Shown here piece by piece: positions 11,775 through 24,472 of a stretch of 64,000 nt of DNA; within the stretch, counting starts at the first letter, position 1, and every line of letters begins with the position of its first letter. The position numbers were made by a program, and so were the translations under genes. The notes beneath the pieces are model-generated. The model worked only from the letters and a program-made list of their open reading frames with translations. It ran no database searches and was not told the origin of the DNA. Source of the stretch: Larus michahellis (lineage: Eukaryota > Chordata > Aves > Charadriiformes > Laridae). Where the stretch lies: positions 3,613,001 through 3,677,000 of the forward strand of contig NC_133903.1 of assembly GCF_964199755.1 (NCBI RefSeq). Reading direction: 5' to 3'.

Positions 11775-14700
11775 GATTACAGAACAAGACTTTATTGCAT
11801 GACAACCGTAGTTTCACGCAGTTCATGCTTTAATTTAGTCAAAAAGCGGCTCTCTCGCAGAAAATTTTTGAATAAAAGCAAAAAACGTCACTCTAGGCTT
11901 TGTTGAAAGATAAAACCCATAAAGAACAGTATAACAAGTCAAGTTTTAATAGATTTATAAAATTCATATATACAAAACAGTAAACTAAGTCACCAAAGCT
12001 ATAAAATACACTTTTTACACATCACAATATAATTTTATCTAGTACACAGTTTTCATAAATTGAAACTATTACAGCAAGTAGCTGCTTCTATCGTGGATGC
12101 TGTTTTGGTGCTAGAAAGACACTTATGTGAGCAGTCTGGAACTGTGCTTTTATTTTATGCATTTTTCACCTTCTTTTAGTTCGTCACTGTTTTTTTAAAG
12201 TACTTTCCTGTGAATTGTTAGAAAATTAAGGCTAAACTCAGGCCTTTCTTGCCCAATGCAGTGAACTGGTTTAAAAAAGAGAATGATATTGCATAGTATG
12301 TGTGTTACAATGCATAGGCACCAGAGAGCAAGTAAATTGCAGAATAAAAGATAACATTAATTGGCTTCCTAGCTACATGATTGTGGCACAAGATAACTTT
12401 GTGTTTTGTCAGTTTGCTTTCATACATATTGATTCCATAAACAAGACAACTCATCACAAGAGCAATAAATACTAGCCATTTTGTTAAGTGGAGTCTCCAG
12501 AAATACTGTTTAACATGTATCATCAATTCAAGCTCATTACGCATTCCAGATAACGAAACCTGTTCACTGGAAAAGCGCTCATTATCCTCAAGACAGTTAA
12601 TGGCTTCAACGCGAACAGGAGTTTGAACACGTTTTCAAACCTAAGCCCACCAAGCACGCTTTCCAAGTCTTGTGAACTACCCAAAGGCCATTTCTCCTCC
12701 ACATCCCCCTTCTCCCTGCCATCTTCTCCCAGCTTTTGTGCCCAGCCACCTGCACACAAGCTCAGCACAAGAGATTGTCGGGAAGCACTAGCAGAGAAGC
12801 AGCGCTATTCAAAAGCTGTTACCTCCCTCGTAAGATGCTCTTTCTCCAGTCCTACTCATCCAAAAGTGTTGCTCTCCATCAGTTGTAGTTTTTATTCAAA
12901 TAATGGAAACAGCCTCTTACCTAGCCGTTCCCCTGAAATACCTCTCACGCTCTGGTATCTTGAAGAAAGCGTAAGTAGCTGTTAGAAAGGAGTAAGAGGC
13001 GCTGTCTGGCCAGAGATCTGCATACCGTGTTTTAGTAGGAATTGAGTTTTAGCCCTCAGTTATGAACAGATGAAGAGAGATTTACACTGGAAGGGTGTGC
13101 AGCTACAGCCGGGCCAGCCTCGCCAGCCCGCCGCTCTCTGGAGTCGCTCAAAGCTGCCGGGGTCAGTGCAGACGGCATTTCACTTCAATACAGCCAGTCT
13201 TCAAGCACCATCAGTTTTTGGGATCTGTTTAGAAAATAGCTCCCCTCTCTTGCTCCCTTCCAACATACTTTGGCTTTTTTACCAGAACGCCCACCTTGGA
13301 AGTCACAGTGCTGCTCTTTTTTTCTCTCCGACTGAATATTTTCACATCGGAGAGAAGATACGACCTTCGGACATACGCCAAGAGCTCGGTTGTGATACAG
13401 TTCGTCAAGCCAGGCACAGAACCACAAGCGCTGACAATCTAGTACCTCCATACTTCCCACCCAATAAGAAAACAAGCATATCGACACATAGACAAACTTC
13501 AACACCGCTTTCCAAATGCCATTAGAAAGATAAGAACGTTAAGAATCAAGCTAAACTGTCCAGCCACTGAGATGAGCAAAGAGAGAGCATCACCTTGTTA
13601 GCAGAGCGGCAGTTTCAGCTCCAAATAGCCTGGCTTCACTCATTTCCATCTATGTAAAAGAAGGTTAGTGTTAAAACAAAGAAATGCCCACTTCACAGCA
13701 CAAAGCAGAGATCACCCCAGCTAATTACAAAACAGGCAATATTAAAAAGCACTAGGTCTTTTATTGTCTTGCCAATTACTTCCTCACTAGGCTAGACAGT
13801 CCTCATCTAGAAGTGCGTGGAGGCAGCCCGGGCCTGGCCCAGGCCATGCCAGTCTTCCTGTCCCAAACGGATGCTCCCTAGAAATCTGTTAAAAACCCAT
13901 TTACAAACCTAGGCACCGATGTGTTATGGTTGCTACTGAAACACCCAACCCACCACTTCCCGTGTTACAGAATTAATAGAGCGTATGAGGTAAAGAGTTG
14001 GCAGTGCTAGATTAAAAACCCTGACTACACCATGGGATTTTATACTAGAAAAATGGTATCGAAAAGAGGCTGCTACTAAACTTGCAGGAATCAATACAGT
14101 TTTCCATCATGAGGGACGAGTGCTTGGCTTACCTGCCAAGCTGCACTGTACGAAGGTGTTATTGCATACCGTGATTGTGTCTCAAGCTGGCATACATCAA
14201 ACTGTATCAACCCGACAAGTACTCCAGAAAATTTGATGACACAAGCAAAGCTAAGGCAGGTGTCAAAACTCACGACCTGAAAGTCAGAGGGGTCTTCTAC
14301 AGAAATCCTGTAGTTCCATGCAGCAGAATGTTGGGTTTTGGTTTGGTTTTTTTTTTTCCCCCCCCCTCCTCTCTCCAGGAGAGCTAGAGAGGTACATATG
14401 TTGAAGAAACTCCAAAACATGAAGTTAATATCCACAGACATTTGTCTAAAGGCAGCAAAGGGCTTGTTTTCTAACATGATATTCTGTGGAAGGGAGTTGT
14501 CTGTCGCTAAAGAAAGCTGCTAAGTTTCTTCAGTGGTTCCATGTCTATTCTGTTAGTTTCATTAATGCTACAATTCTTTGCAGATTACAGTAACCAGGAC
14601 TGGTGAATACCCAGGGGGAGAATGGGGACACAACACACAACAGAATGGGACACATTTTTCAAATGCACCGTTTTTCATACCAAAAACTGCTTTAGCTATC

Positions 14701-17700
14701 CTAGTGGAATTACATTTTTCTCTGCAGTGCCACATATAGATGAGCTCTTCCTACTCCATTTCACTACAGGTTTTTTTGCCATTAGTTTCTCCACTCTGCT
14801 TGGCTGAGGTTCAGGCTTTAGTTGGCTCAGAAAGCCTGTAAACTGTCATCTTCAAGAGCTTCTTCATGCTTGTAACATGCCTAGTTCTATGTTTTACACA
14901 GCAGTATTTTAATAAACTGAATATATTATCAAGACAAATAATCTGTAATTTCATATTAAATAAGATCAATTCTTTGTAGAAAACTGGAAGGATCTTTGAG
15001 TTGTAGTGTAAAGTTGAGCAGCCAGTAGTTTCCATTCCATAATCAATATTAATTCATTTTTTAACATTAAGAACTACTTAATTGCTTCAAAGTGGCAACC
15101 GCCTATTAAATACGTCACTTACAGAAAACTATTCTTCCTTTTTAATTCACCACGTCACCTCATAATACCACCTAAGAAGTGTTCAGAGAATGACAGCACT
15201 GCAATCAGAAGGCAAGGCACTGACTGACATGCTCTCATAGCTTAAAGCCTGTCTGGAGGGCAACAAATACAAAGCAGTGTTTGATAAATGACTCCCATTT
15301 AGTTAGTTTTTCTACTTAAACTGCAAGATGACGTAAGTCTCTCCTGCAAGCACATGCTGCAAGCACTTCCTCTCTTTGTCCTTACGAGAGACAACCCATC
15401 TGCAACACCCCTCACTGGCCAGTGACCTGTGGGCGTCAGAGGAGGGACAGCAAAAGGCTGCCTTTTTTTTTTTTTAAATTAAAAAAAAAAAAAGTAGTTT
15501 TTCAAGGTCTCCATCTGATTATCATCCTGCCTCTGACCCATTTCCTGACCAGCCAAATGAACAATAAGCCTATAAAGTTAACAAAAAGAGATGTTCTCTC
15601 CAGCTGTGTTTACCTGCAAAGTTCTCCAGGATGTCACTTAAAATAAAGTTTTTTATTTGTTTCTTGTAAAAGGACTCAGCAACCGACCAAGGCTGTCCCA
15701 AGATGTTTGTAGGACCTAAGCTACCTAAGCTCTGCTTTACTAATTAACTGATTTACCATAACGTGATTTTCTGGGTTTATTATGCTACAACCCATCTTGA
15801 AAAAAAACCCCCAAACCTCAGTTGTGGCTAGAAGTGGAGTGTATTTTGCAGAAAAATAAATATACCTGCCACTTTAAAAAAACCCCAAAGAGTCCTTTTC
15901 CCTCATGGGCCAGATTCTTTGCAAACTTGAGAAGTGCTTGACTTTTGCAAGTAGACTTTCCTGATCTTGGGTTCCTGGCGTGACCCATCACTATCAAAGT
16001 TCAAGAGAACATAGAGCCAAACTACTGATTTTTCTCCCCAGTCTAGAGCATCACACTTAGGCCCATTTTATCAACAGAAGAAAGGCGATAATGGGTCTGA
16101 GGTGATCAAACTGGTTCCCTAAAACTCTGATTTAGTGTGCAAAACTGCCATATCATACAAACAAAATTACTAGCAAGCTTGAGAGCTCAATATGAGATAT
16201 CTCGTGCTGTTTCTTTCCCACGTACAGATCAAGTTACTTAAAATATATGTTGCATTATTAGCTGTGTTCAGAGTTTTAAATCCATAAGGTGACCAAGGAT
16301 ACAGAACCATGGATGAGCACGAAGAGAAAAACAGAACAGGAAATTCCGCACTATGCCTCCCAGCTAAAACTACAGTAGATTGAGACATAAAACTGAGGTA
16401 ATTCTTGAGAAAAAAATACAGTTGAAAGGGAATGTTTAACTCATTTGAGAAAACAAGCATAATATTAACCCATCTAGAAAATTCAGTGAAAGAACAAAGC
16501 TCACAGCAAACTAGGAAATAAAGTCAAGTCAACCAAGAAGTCAGGTGAGCCCACAACTGCCTCCTCTTTCCCAGAGTCTTGAGTGAAGTGGAAACCACTA
16601 ACAAAAGCTCCAAGAATATCTGAAAGCTTTGCAAAAAGTTGTAGTCTTCAGCCAAATGAGCTAGCTTTGAGAAACAAACCTTATATGATGAGTAAACTTG
16701 TTTGCATCACTCTGTGTTGAAACATTTACCTTTTCAAATGTAATAATCTTAAGAGTTTCCCCCCATCTGAATATTACAGTCATGTAACATATTTTACCCC
16801 TTCCAGGTTAAAAACTAATAAATATGTAAAAGACAGAGTTGGTCCTGGCAAAAATAAGACTTGCTACAAGGAAGTTAATTCCTGTTGAAGTTTGCTCAAA
16901 TTTAAGTTAGATTTTCCCATCTGCAACTCTTCAGTTACTCCTTCCCTCGATACTGTGCGCGTTACACGGCGCTGAAATAGCTGCATCTTTTCCGCGCTGA
17001 AGCCCGCACGAAGAAAGCCAAGAGACTGCTACATTAGGAAACGACACAAAAATACTGATATGAACATCTGCAAGCTTCAGAGGGGAAGAAAGATTCCAGA
17101 TTTTATCCAAATTAACATGAAAGGACAACGGAACAGGACTTTTTTGACCACATTTCCCATAGGATTACCAGCTGAAGTAAAGCGTTGCTTGTTTTGACAT
17201 GCCATTACAGGCTCAAAGGGGATAAGAACTCCAGGGAATCTGCTGACTTTTTACGGGTACAAACAGCCCTTCAGGTTTTATTCTTAGATAAAAACTAGGA
17301 CAAAAACTGCACAGTAAACTATGTTTGAAAATTACCTAAAGGATAGCACTACAATGTTGATCTAAAAGGCAGATCTTCAGTTAGTCCATGTACCCCACTG
17401 TAGTAGAAAAGATCTGATACGTCTGTACACAAAAAAGGCACCCGACAGATTGTTAGACAGAGAGCTGGGAAATTAACAGTTCATATCAACATTGTTCATA
17501 GCCTCTTGCAATTTTACACACAAACCATTGCCCAAAACGGGCAACTCCAAACTCGACTGTACTCAGAATTACATGTGCATTAACTATAGGCTAAAGATCC
17601 CATTAAGACACAGATTAAAGGCTAATTTTACAGCAAGGTCTTGCTGCCTAAGTACATCAGTGCAGCTGTAAAACTGGGATCTCTAGGGTGTTCAGCCCTC

Positions 17701-18670
17701 CTATAAGGTCAGCTGTTGGGAACTAATCAAGCAGCTGCTGTACTACCAAAACCTTTGCTTAAAAGTTTAATCAGCTTTCAAACTTTTGAATATAGATAAA
17801 GCCCCATCACGCGAGACACTGAACCTTCACAAATATTGCCAGCTGCAGGTGTGAGAACAGAGCCGGATTTCCACGCAGTACGTCTCACTCGAGCACCCAC
17901 TGTGCGGACACATGGTCGGGTGCTCTAGCACAGGCTGCTTCACCAAGGAAATCGGTTTCCCCGTGATGTAATACCCTTCACATCTAGTGCAAAATAAACC
18001 CTTCTCCGTATCAGCAAGGCCTTAACTTCCAATCCAATTTACTCCAACACAGGTTTCCTTCTGCAGATTTAGACTTTTGCCTCAGGAGACTCATGCAAAA
18101 CCTTCAGACAAGACCTGTGCATCCACCTTGGTAAGTGGATTCCAGAGCCTTGGCAAAGCTGGATGCGCACACAAGATCTGGTTATATTCCTAAGGCTTAA
18201 GAACAGAACTTCCATTAACTTTCTCCAATACAGCTGCCAATCTCATTACGTTTAGATTAGTTTGATTGATTCAGCACCTCCAAACTACAAAAAAAGGCAG
18301 TTTGTACGACTTGTGTCTTCGAAAAATGAGCATATTCATTTAAAACAATGCATCTTCCATACATGGTTTGTCAGAGATTTCTTTTTTCTAAGAAGGCAGA
18401 AGGTGATTGTGTTATTCAGCATTCCCAACTAGGTACAGAACCTACAACGGCCAGGTTTCAGTAGTGTTTCTAGTCCAAATGATTCAGTAGCTAAGATCAA
18501 CATTTGACTCCTTCAGCCTATAGCTCCTCTGTTTGGACTGGCTAGTTTACAGCATTCCTGAGCCAAGTAATTAGCATGGGTCCTACACCACATGCAGGGG
18601 CCATAAAGAAAGGATAAAAACTTTGATCTAACCCTCCGGCAAATTTTAACAGAACATGGGCTGCTCTCCT
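11775..18670 (-). other. GNA12: Probable GNA12 3' UTR
   Basis: Sequence between the GNA12 stop codon and the best-looking distal poly(A) signal, about 6.9 kb. It is AT-rich, contains no CR1 piece that I could find and no recognised gene. The region 11.8-12.5 kb is especially AU-rich with a Pumilio-like site, as in long regulated 3' UTRs. The extent is an inference: the true end could be at any of several upstream AATAAA signals. Frames of 60-150 codons in this span look like chance frames. Confidence 0.45.
11791..11796 (-). terminator. GNA12: Probable distal GNA12 poly(A) signal
   Basis: The - strand reads AATAAAG in the context CATGCAATAAAGTCTTG, with T/GT-rich sequence just downstream (CTTGTTCTGTAATC). 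That is a good poly(A) site layout, with cleavage near 11770-11780. The AT-rich stretch before it contains a Pumilio-type UGUAUAUA (11974-11967). Other AATAAA hexamers on this strand at 13765-13760, 15657-15652 and 17282-17277 could serve as proximal sites. Transcript data are needed to know which is used. Confidence 0.55.
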
Positions 18671-19240
18671 TCACTGCAACATAATGTCCTTCAGATTCTC
18701 TTGAAGGATTGTGTCCTTCACGGCATGAAACACAAAGCGGATGTTTTCAGTGTCTATGGCAGTGGTGAAGTGATGGAAGAGTGGCTTACTACGGTTTCTC
18801 CTCTTTCTGTCAAAGCACTGCACCAGATAACGTTGAACATCTTCTAGCCTGTGAGGGTCGCCTTTGAAGTCCGAGAAATACTTCTTAATGCTGACAGTCT
18901 TTACCTTCTCTACAAGGAGATCCATCTTGTTGAGGAATAGGATAATAGAAACATTAAAGAAAAGCTTGTTATTGACTATTGTCTCAAAGATATTCATGGA
19001 CTCCACAAGTCTATTTGTGCGCCTGTCTTCCATGAGAACCTGATCATATTCACTGGAGGAGACCATAAACAAAATTGAAGTTATTCCATCAAAGCACTGG
19101 AACCACTTCTGACGCTGCGATCTCTGTCCACCTACATCCACCATCTTGAAAGGTATTTTTTTAATGATGAAATCATGCTCTACTATCCCCTTGGTGGCTT
19201 TTCTAGCCAGCAAAATATCTTGTTTGCTGGGGAAATAATT
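18671..19240 (-). CDS. GNA12: GNA12 exon 4 (C-terminal half of Galpha12)
   Basis: Final coding exon, 189 codons plus TGA (18673-18671), after acceptor CTTTCTTTTACAG. It encodes residues 197-385 and begins [18 protein letters not shown]. Visible G-protein elements: switch I Arg209 and Thr212 (ARKATKG), DVGGQ at 231-235 with catalytic Gln235, NKMD guanine-specificity motif at 300-303, and the TTAID purine-binding loop at 355-359. The C-terminal tail [12 protein letters not shown] is diagnostic of Galpha12; Galpha13 ends in a different pattern (NLKQLMLQ). The protein couples receptors to RhoGEFs (LARG, p115, PDZ-RhoGEF) at the plasma membrane. Nearly identical to human here; the few differences include the Tyr and Ser in [10 protein letters not shown]. 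Confidence 0.98.
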   Translation of the reverse strand, partial: NYFPSKQDILLARKATKGIVEHDFIIKKIPFKMVDVGGQRSQRQKWFQCFDGITSILFMVSSSEYDQVLMEDRRTNRLVESMNIFETIVNNKLFFNVSIILFLNKMDLLVEKVKTVSIKKYFSDFKGDPHRLEDVQRYLVQCFDRKRRNRSKPLFHHFTTAIDTENIRFVFHAVKDTILQENLKDIMLQ

Positions 19241-20286
19241 CTGTAAAAGAAAGGAGAAAAGCGTCAAAAAAAAAAAAAAGTCCTTCAAAGGTGTTGGCTA
19301 ATGTCAGAATATTGAGGCAATGGGAAAAATCAACAAGAGCCATGGTTTTTTTTTTAATCATCAAGTGAAGAATGAATACTCAACTTCAAAATAACGGACT
19401 GTCGACCACTTAACACATTGGCAAACAGCTACAGAAGATCCTGAGACACATTAGAATAAAAATACAGGACTAATGCACTCATTCACATTTTTATCCTTCA
19501 AGCCTCTCATTTTCAAGCTGAAGTCTATTTTATCATTATGAAATTCTCAGCCCCAGTGTTACTGCCATTTAGGTGGGTGTTCAGTGAAGCAGATCACCAA
19601 GTCATCACTGAAAGGATTTTAAAAAAAAAAAAAATAAAAAAATCTAGTTTTTCCACAGTTCATTACTCTCACAAAGGGCATCTCGCAAGTTTTAGTGGAA
19701 ATACTTCTTTCAGGTTCACAGTCCATGACCAGCAAGTGCAGCAACACGTTCTACTGCAGGTTGTGGCCCAGCCCACCACTGTCGGGAGATTTGTTCTTCA
19801 GAAGGTTATCACTGTTACTGTTTAGGAATATCAACACCCTGCTTCGTCCTCCAGGTCCCCTAACAGATGTTTTCATTACTGATTTTGAATCCTACAAGTA
19901 CTTTTTTTTTTTTCTCTTTGTTAAGGTTTCATTCTGCTACCTTAAGTAGCCTGAGCCATCAGATCATTGTGAAAAGTGAGTGAGATCCAGAGACTGCACA
20001 GAAGGACTGCTAAGAGAAAATACATGCGTAAATACAACTTCCATAAGCAGTATTTATTGTCTGTCAAAAAAGATTAAGCAAATACTAAGCCTGAGTCTCA
20101 AAAGGCTGGAGTTTACTGTTTCTAAAAATCTTTGAACTTAGTCAATGCACTGTAATTTAAAAAAAAAAAAAAACCACAACAACACACCAAACCAAAAACA
20201 ACCCAAAAAGCATTAAATCATAGGACACCCAGGATTCCATTATCTCTTTGAGCTCTTTTAGTTCAGAAAGAGAAGGTATGTCTTAC
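19241..20286 (-). other. GNA12: GNA12 intron 3
   Basis: Intron of 1046 bases, GTAAGA donor to ACAG acceptor on the - strand. It contains several poly-A/poly-T runs (near 19265, 19620, 19905 and 20160) and no recognisable coding or repeat-family sequence. Confidence 0.9.
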
Positions 20287-20337
20287 CAGCTGACCGATCC
20301 GATCCAGATTATCCAGGAAATATTTCACCGATTCACC
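20287..20337 (-). CDS. GNA12: GNA12 exon 3, 51-bp microexon
   Basis: Small exon of 17 codons (GESVKYFLDNLDRIGQL, residues 180-196), flanked on the - strand by acceptor TTTCCTTTTCCACAG and donor CTG|GTAAGA. Both junctions are phase 0, and it joins SEYQL of exon 2 to NYFPS of exon 4 exactly as in vertebrate GNA12. It encodes part of the helical domain before linker 2 and switch I. Too short for open-frame detection: found from the protein and the splice sites. Confidence 0.97.
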
Positions 20338-23307
20338 CTGTGGAAAAGGAAAGAGACAGGAACTAAGCTTGTTTCTAGGATAGCAAATCCAACTGAGTGT
20401 TTTCACTTTCCAACACGCACCAAGGCCTAATACAGCAACATCACGTGTGGAAGCTTGGGCAACATCACAATATGCTTAAGGAGCTGGAACAACAGAAGTA
20501 CCACGTAGCTTAATTCATATAAACTGCTGATAATGAAGTGGAGCTGCCATAATTTACTACTGATGCGTAGGTAAGGTAGTATTTCTTCTGAAAGCAATTT
20601 TCTAACAGTTACTTCTAGAAAAGTCAAACTTGACCAAAGATCTGAATAAATGCTCAAATCTACCTAGTAAATCTTTACAATAAAAAGGAAGTGTTATTAA
20701 AGTCAGTCCTTCAGCTTAAAGAATTAGCTTTTCCCCCCCACCCTTGTACGATGAATGCAGTTAACTGACACTGGGTGGGAGTAAAAATGAAACATGTTTA
20801 TTAGAAACCAATGCATTTTGTTTAAAATGCGTGACAGTGAACAAAAACATATCCTAGACTGGTTGGCATATCTTTAGAAAAGCAAAAGATTTAAGTCACC
20901 CACAATTGGTGATAATTTAAGCCAGATTTACTTGTCAAAAAAACCAACAAAGGAACGTTCTGAAGGACTTTCTCTTCTACAGATAGTTTCCCTTTTAGGC
21001 TCAAGAGTTTTAATAATGGATTTGCTGATCTTGTACAAAATCCTTTAGCAGTTATATTGAAGAATATAGGCAATGTTTACAAAGAAAATTTATTCTTGTG
21101 AGAAAAAAGCGTAAGAGGGTTTTTTCTTTTAAAAAAAAAACAAACCCAAAACATTCCACACAAGCTTGTCTGTGTATCAGACTCAAATCAAGTGCGACTT
21201 CACACTAGTAGATACAAGAAGCCCTGCACATATTTCTTAGAAGTAATAAAATTGTTTCCATATAAAAGCAGACTTTACTTCTGGAGGGAAACTATCTTTG
21301 GCAGAGCCCATTCTCCTTCAAACACTTCCCTTTCATTTCTTCAGAAGATGATGATGTGTTCAGCAAGAGAGCACTCTTCATTGTTTAGGACATGTGTCTT
21401 GCAGTTGCAGCCATGCCATAAGAACGATAAAACAGAAAATCTTGCTGCCTTTTAATACATTTAGGCAGCAAAACACATTACATACATCACAGATCAAGGC
21501 AGTGTCAGTAATGACCAAACTGACAGTAAGTGCCCTCACCAAGTCACTAATTCCGAACGAGAATATTCTCAAAATATCGTCTCAGATTCCAACAGCAACA
21601 TAAATTCTTAAACCATGCATTCTCCTCCATATCATAGGCTTGAGACAGCAGAATAGAATTATACCCCTCCAGTACAACTGTAAATAGACGGCAACACAAC
21701 AGTTCATTGTGAAGAATCAGACTGGAGATCAGAGGATTCAGTGTTCTGGACAAGTACATACTTTCAGCATAAGCCATAGACAAAACGGAGGTGTCTTTTC
21801 TTAAAGGGGAGGGAACACACACATTTGTGGAAAACTACCATGTATCACAAAGATTTACAGTGGACTGCTAGCAGAAAAAAAAAAATTACTTTTTTGGAGG
21901 GGCAGGGGAAGGTTTCCAAAGAACAATTGCTCTAAGAGCTTCCTTACAATCATGAATTTTCATAAGGTGAAAGTAATTTCCTGTATTTTTTGGCACTCTG
22001 TTGTATCAGAGGAGATATCACAGACCGCATGAATAAGAGAAAAGGTCTTCCTGTACAGCATTAGTCATATTTAGGAGATGGTAGAGCCCAAAAAGAAAAG
22101 GTCACCGAAGCTACAGAAAACCCCTTCTCTCTCCATTGTGCTTTGTCCTACGCAGTATCTTTAGATGCGCAACGGGACTGCAAACAGGCCGGCTCCGGTG
22201 CCATTTGTTCCTATTTTCTACCCAGTTGCGTTAAGAGTTCTTGCCGCGTCCATACACCCTCCCACGCCGAGAGCAGGAAACAGCTGTATGCATATAAACT
22301 GCTGGGACACACACAAGCAAATTTACCTGATTTACAGCTTCTGCCTCCCCGATTTCCTGCCCCACGCATCAATCAGTTTAACATTTTGCACATTTTTAAG
22401 AAGGTAAGAAAACAATCCCATTATCGAAAAAAAATACGTGTTCATTTCTGCAGTGATTTAAGGAAACTAGGTTTCTCTAGTTTCTTATGCAGCTCTCCAT
22501 ACCATTGCAATTAAGCCAAATAATTCATTTTGGGAAACTTTAAGCAGTAATTGCGAAACGCTTGGATAGCTGGGTAGCCAAGTCAGGTTGTGGAACAGGT
22601 GTGAACACCATATGCGTGGTCTGACAGACCTGAAAATGTCTGAATATTCTCTTCCAGCACAGAATTCAAAGACATCCAGTACTTAAGTCAAAATAGCTGT
22701 TTACAGTCAAAACAACAAATCTCTGAAGCTCCAGAGGGTCTGAAATTAAGAAAAGCTCAAAGCATTAAAGCACACAAACCTGAAGGGAGGAAAAACACAC
22801 CTACAAAAAACCAAACCAACAACCACCCAAACCCACACCACACACTCAAACCTCCCTACTTTGAAGATGATTCCCTGATTAAATCCTGTGTTATGGACTA
22901 TGGAAGTGGGGATTCAGTCCCTGCTCCACATCTTAGTCTGAGTCACAGAAGAGTTGGTGGCTTCTGGGAAGCGCGTGGGATATTTCAGTTCATCGAGCAG
23001 CACAGAACAACTGCAGACAGCACCAACCGACTCGATGAATAACTTGTAATGTATTTAAATGAGAAAAATATGGAAACTCCAGGTGTTAGGACTGTTTTGT
23101 ATTAGTATTTTTTAATCAGAACAATTGTATTAACTGAACATTCAGTTAGCTTTTAATTTTTTCCTTGGCATCCGGGGAAAATAAATACCATAATTAATTA
23201 GATCTAGAAGTTAAGTTTGTTTAGCTTTATATCAAGCTGCCCTTGAATGCAATTTTGAATGCCATCAATAAATTATTATTTGTGCAAAGCTATTTCATGC
23301 TCTGGGT

Positions 23308-23349
23308 TTTATACACACATACAAACAAATATACATATGTGTGTATAAA
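23308..23349 (-). repeat. Perfect 14-bp inverted repeat in a TA/CA tract
   Basis: Arm 23308-23321 (TTTATACACACATA) and arm 23336-23349 (TATGTGTGTATAAA) are exact reverse complements with a 14-base spacer. The surrounding sequence is a degenerate alternating purine-pyrimidine tract running to (CA)n near 23371-23384. It can form a hairpin in the GNA12 pre-mRNA or a cruciform in DNA. Confidence 0.9.
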
Positions 23350-24456
23350 TATATGCACATATATAAAAAATGCACACACACACAGAGTTTATGAGTTGTT
23401 CATCAAGGTAGGTTTCCCATTCAAGGCAAATTATTATCAAAATAACAAAGTATCAGCTGCCCCTCTCATGTTGAACTATTTTCTTCTCTTGAAGACGCTG
23501 ACCACAAGCAAGCTGGTTTGGCTCGTTCGGTGCCAATTCTTGGTGTTTCTCCGAAGTCATCTAGCTGTTCCCCTACATTTGAAAGCTGGCTTCGCACTTC
23601 AAATGCGCTCTTAGCCAGTTATTTCTGGTTCACTAGTACAGCTTTCTATAGAAGTGGCAGCAAATATTTGCAGCTGATTCATCAGATACTAAAAATATCT
23701 TTACACGGATTGACGACTTCAGTTGCATTAGTTTAATGGTTCTAGTGAAAAAAAACTACATAGTTTTTTTGAACATTGCAATCTATTTTGAACCATGCTT
23801 ACAAGCAGCAAAGAAGAAGTGAAAGTCAGAGTTATTTATACGCTATTTAAATACCCGAAGAGAGGTATTTAGTCTATATAATCTACCTAATAGTCTATTA
23901 GTATCTTTCCCATTTGAAAGTCCTATTAACAAACCCTGAGATGACCATCATCTATTTTGCTGTTGATACAAACTAGCTAGCGTTTTGGGTTTGTGGTTGG
24001 TTTTTTTTTTTTTTAATCCTCCTTGATAATAAAACAAAGTGTCAAAATGCTGTCTTCCATCCATACCGTGTTTGCCGGGACAGTGGTGGGGGAAGAAAGA
24101 GTGACCTCCGAGTTATGAATTTTACGTAATTCAGATACTCCTTTTTAGCACACCAGAGCATAGTATAGACCATTAGTCTTCCTTAACTTCTTGCTCACCA
24201 CACAAGAGTTACCACAAACGCCTGGATGATTCACTCTCTCACTGCTAATCTCTTCTCCCTCTGCAATACATATCCTCTGAGTAACAGTTTTGCCAACTGG
24301 GACCAAGTGAAGGAATAAGAGATGCTGTTCCCATTGTTCAGCGGGATGAGTCACTGCACATCTGGGAACTGGGGGAATCAAGAAACACAAACAGAAGACC
24401 TAAAATGAGCCCACAAGTTCCACAATGCAGCATGGCTATTGGATTATTTTTTTTAC

Positions 24457-24472
24457 ATTATTATTATTATTA
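24457..24472 (+). repeat. (ATT)n microsatellite
   Basis: Five perfect ATT units after a T-run, inside GNA12 intron 2. Confidence 0.9.

Noticed and set aside
13800-13880. GC-rich palindromic-looking patch (cccgggcctggcccaggcc) considered as a further CR1 or SINE piece
   Set aside because: No ordered CR1 blocks or tail motif; just a short GC-rich patch in the presumed 3' UTR.
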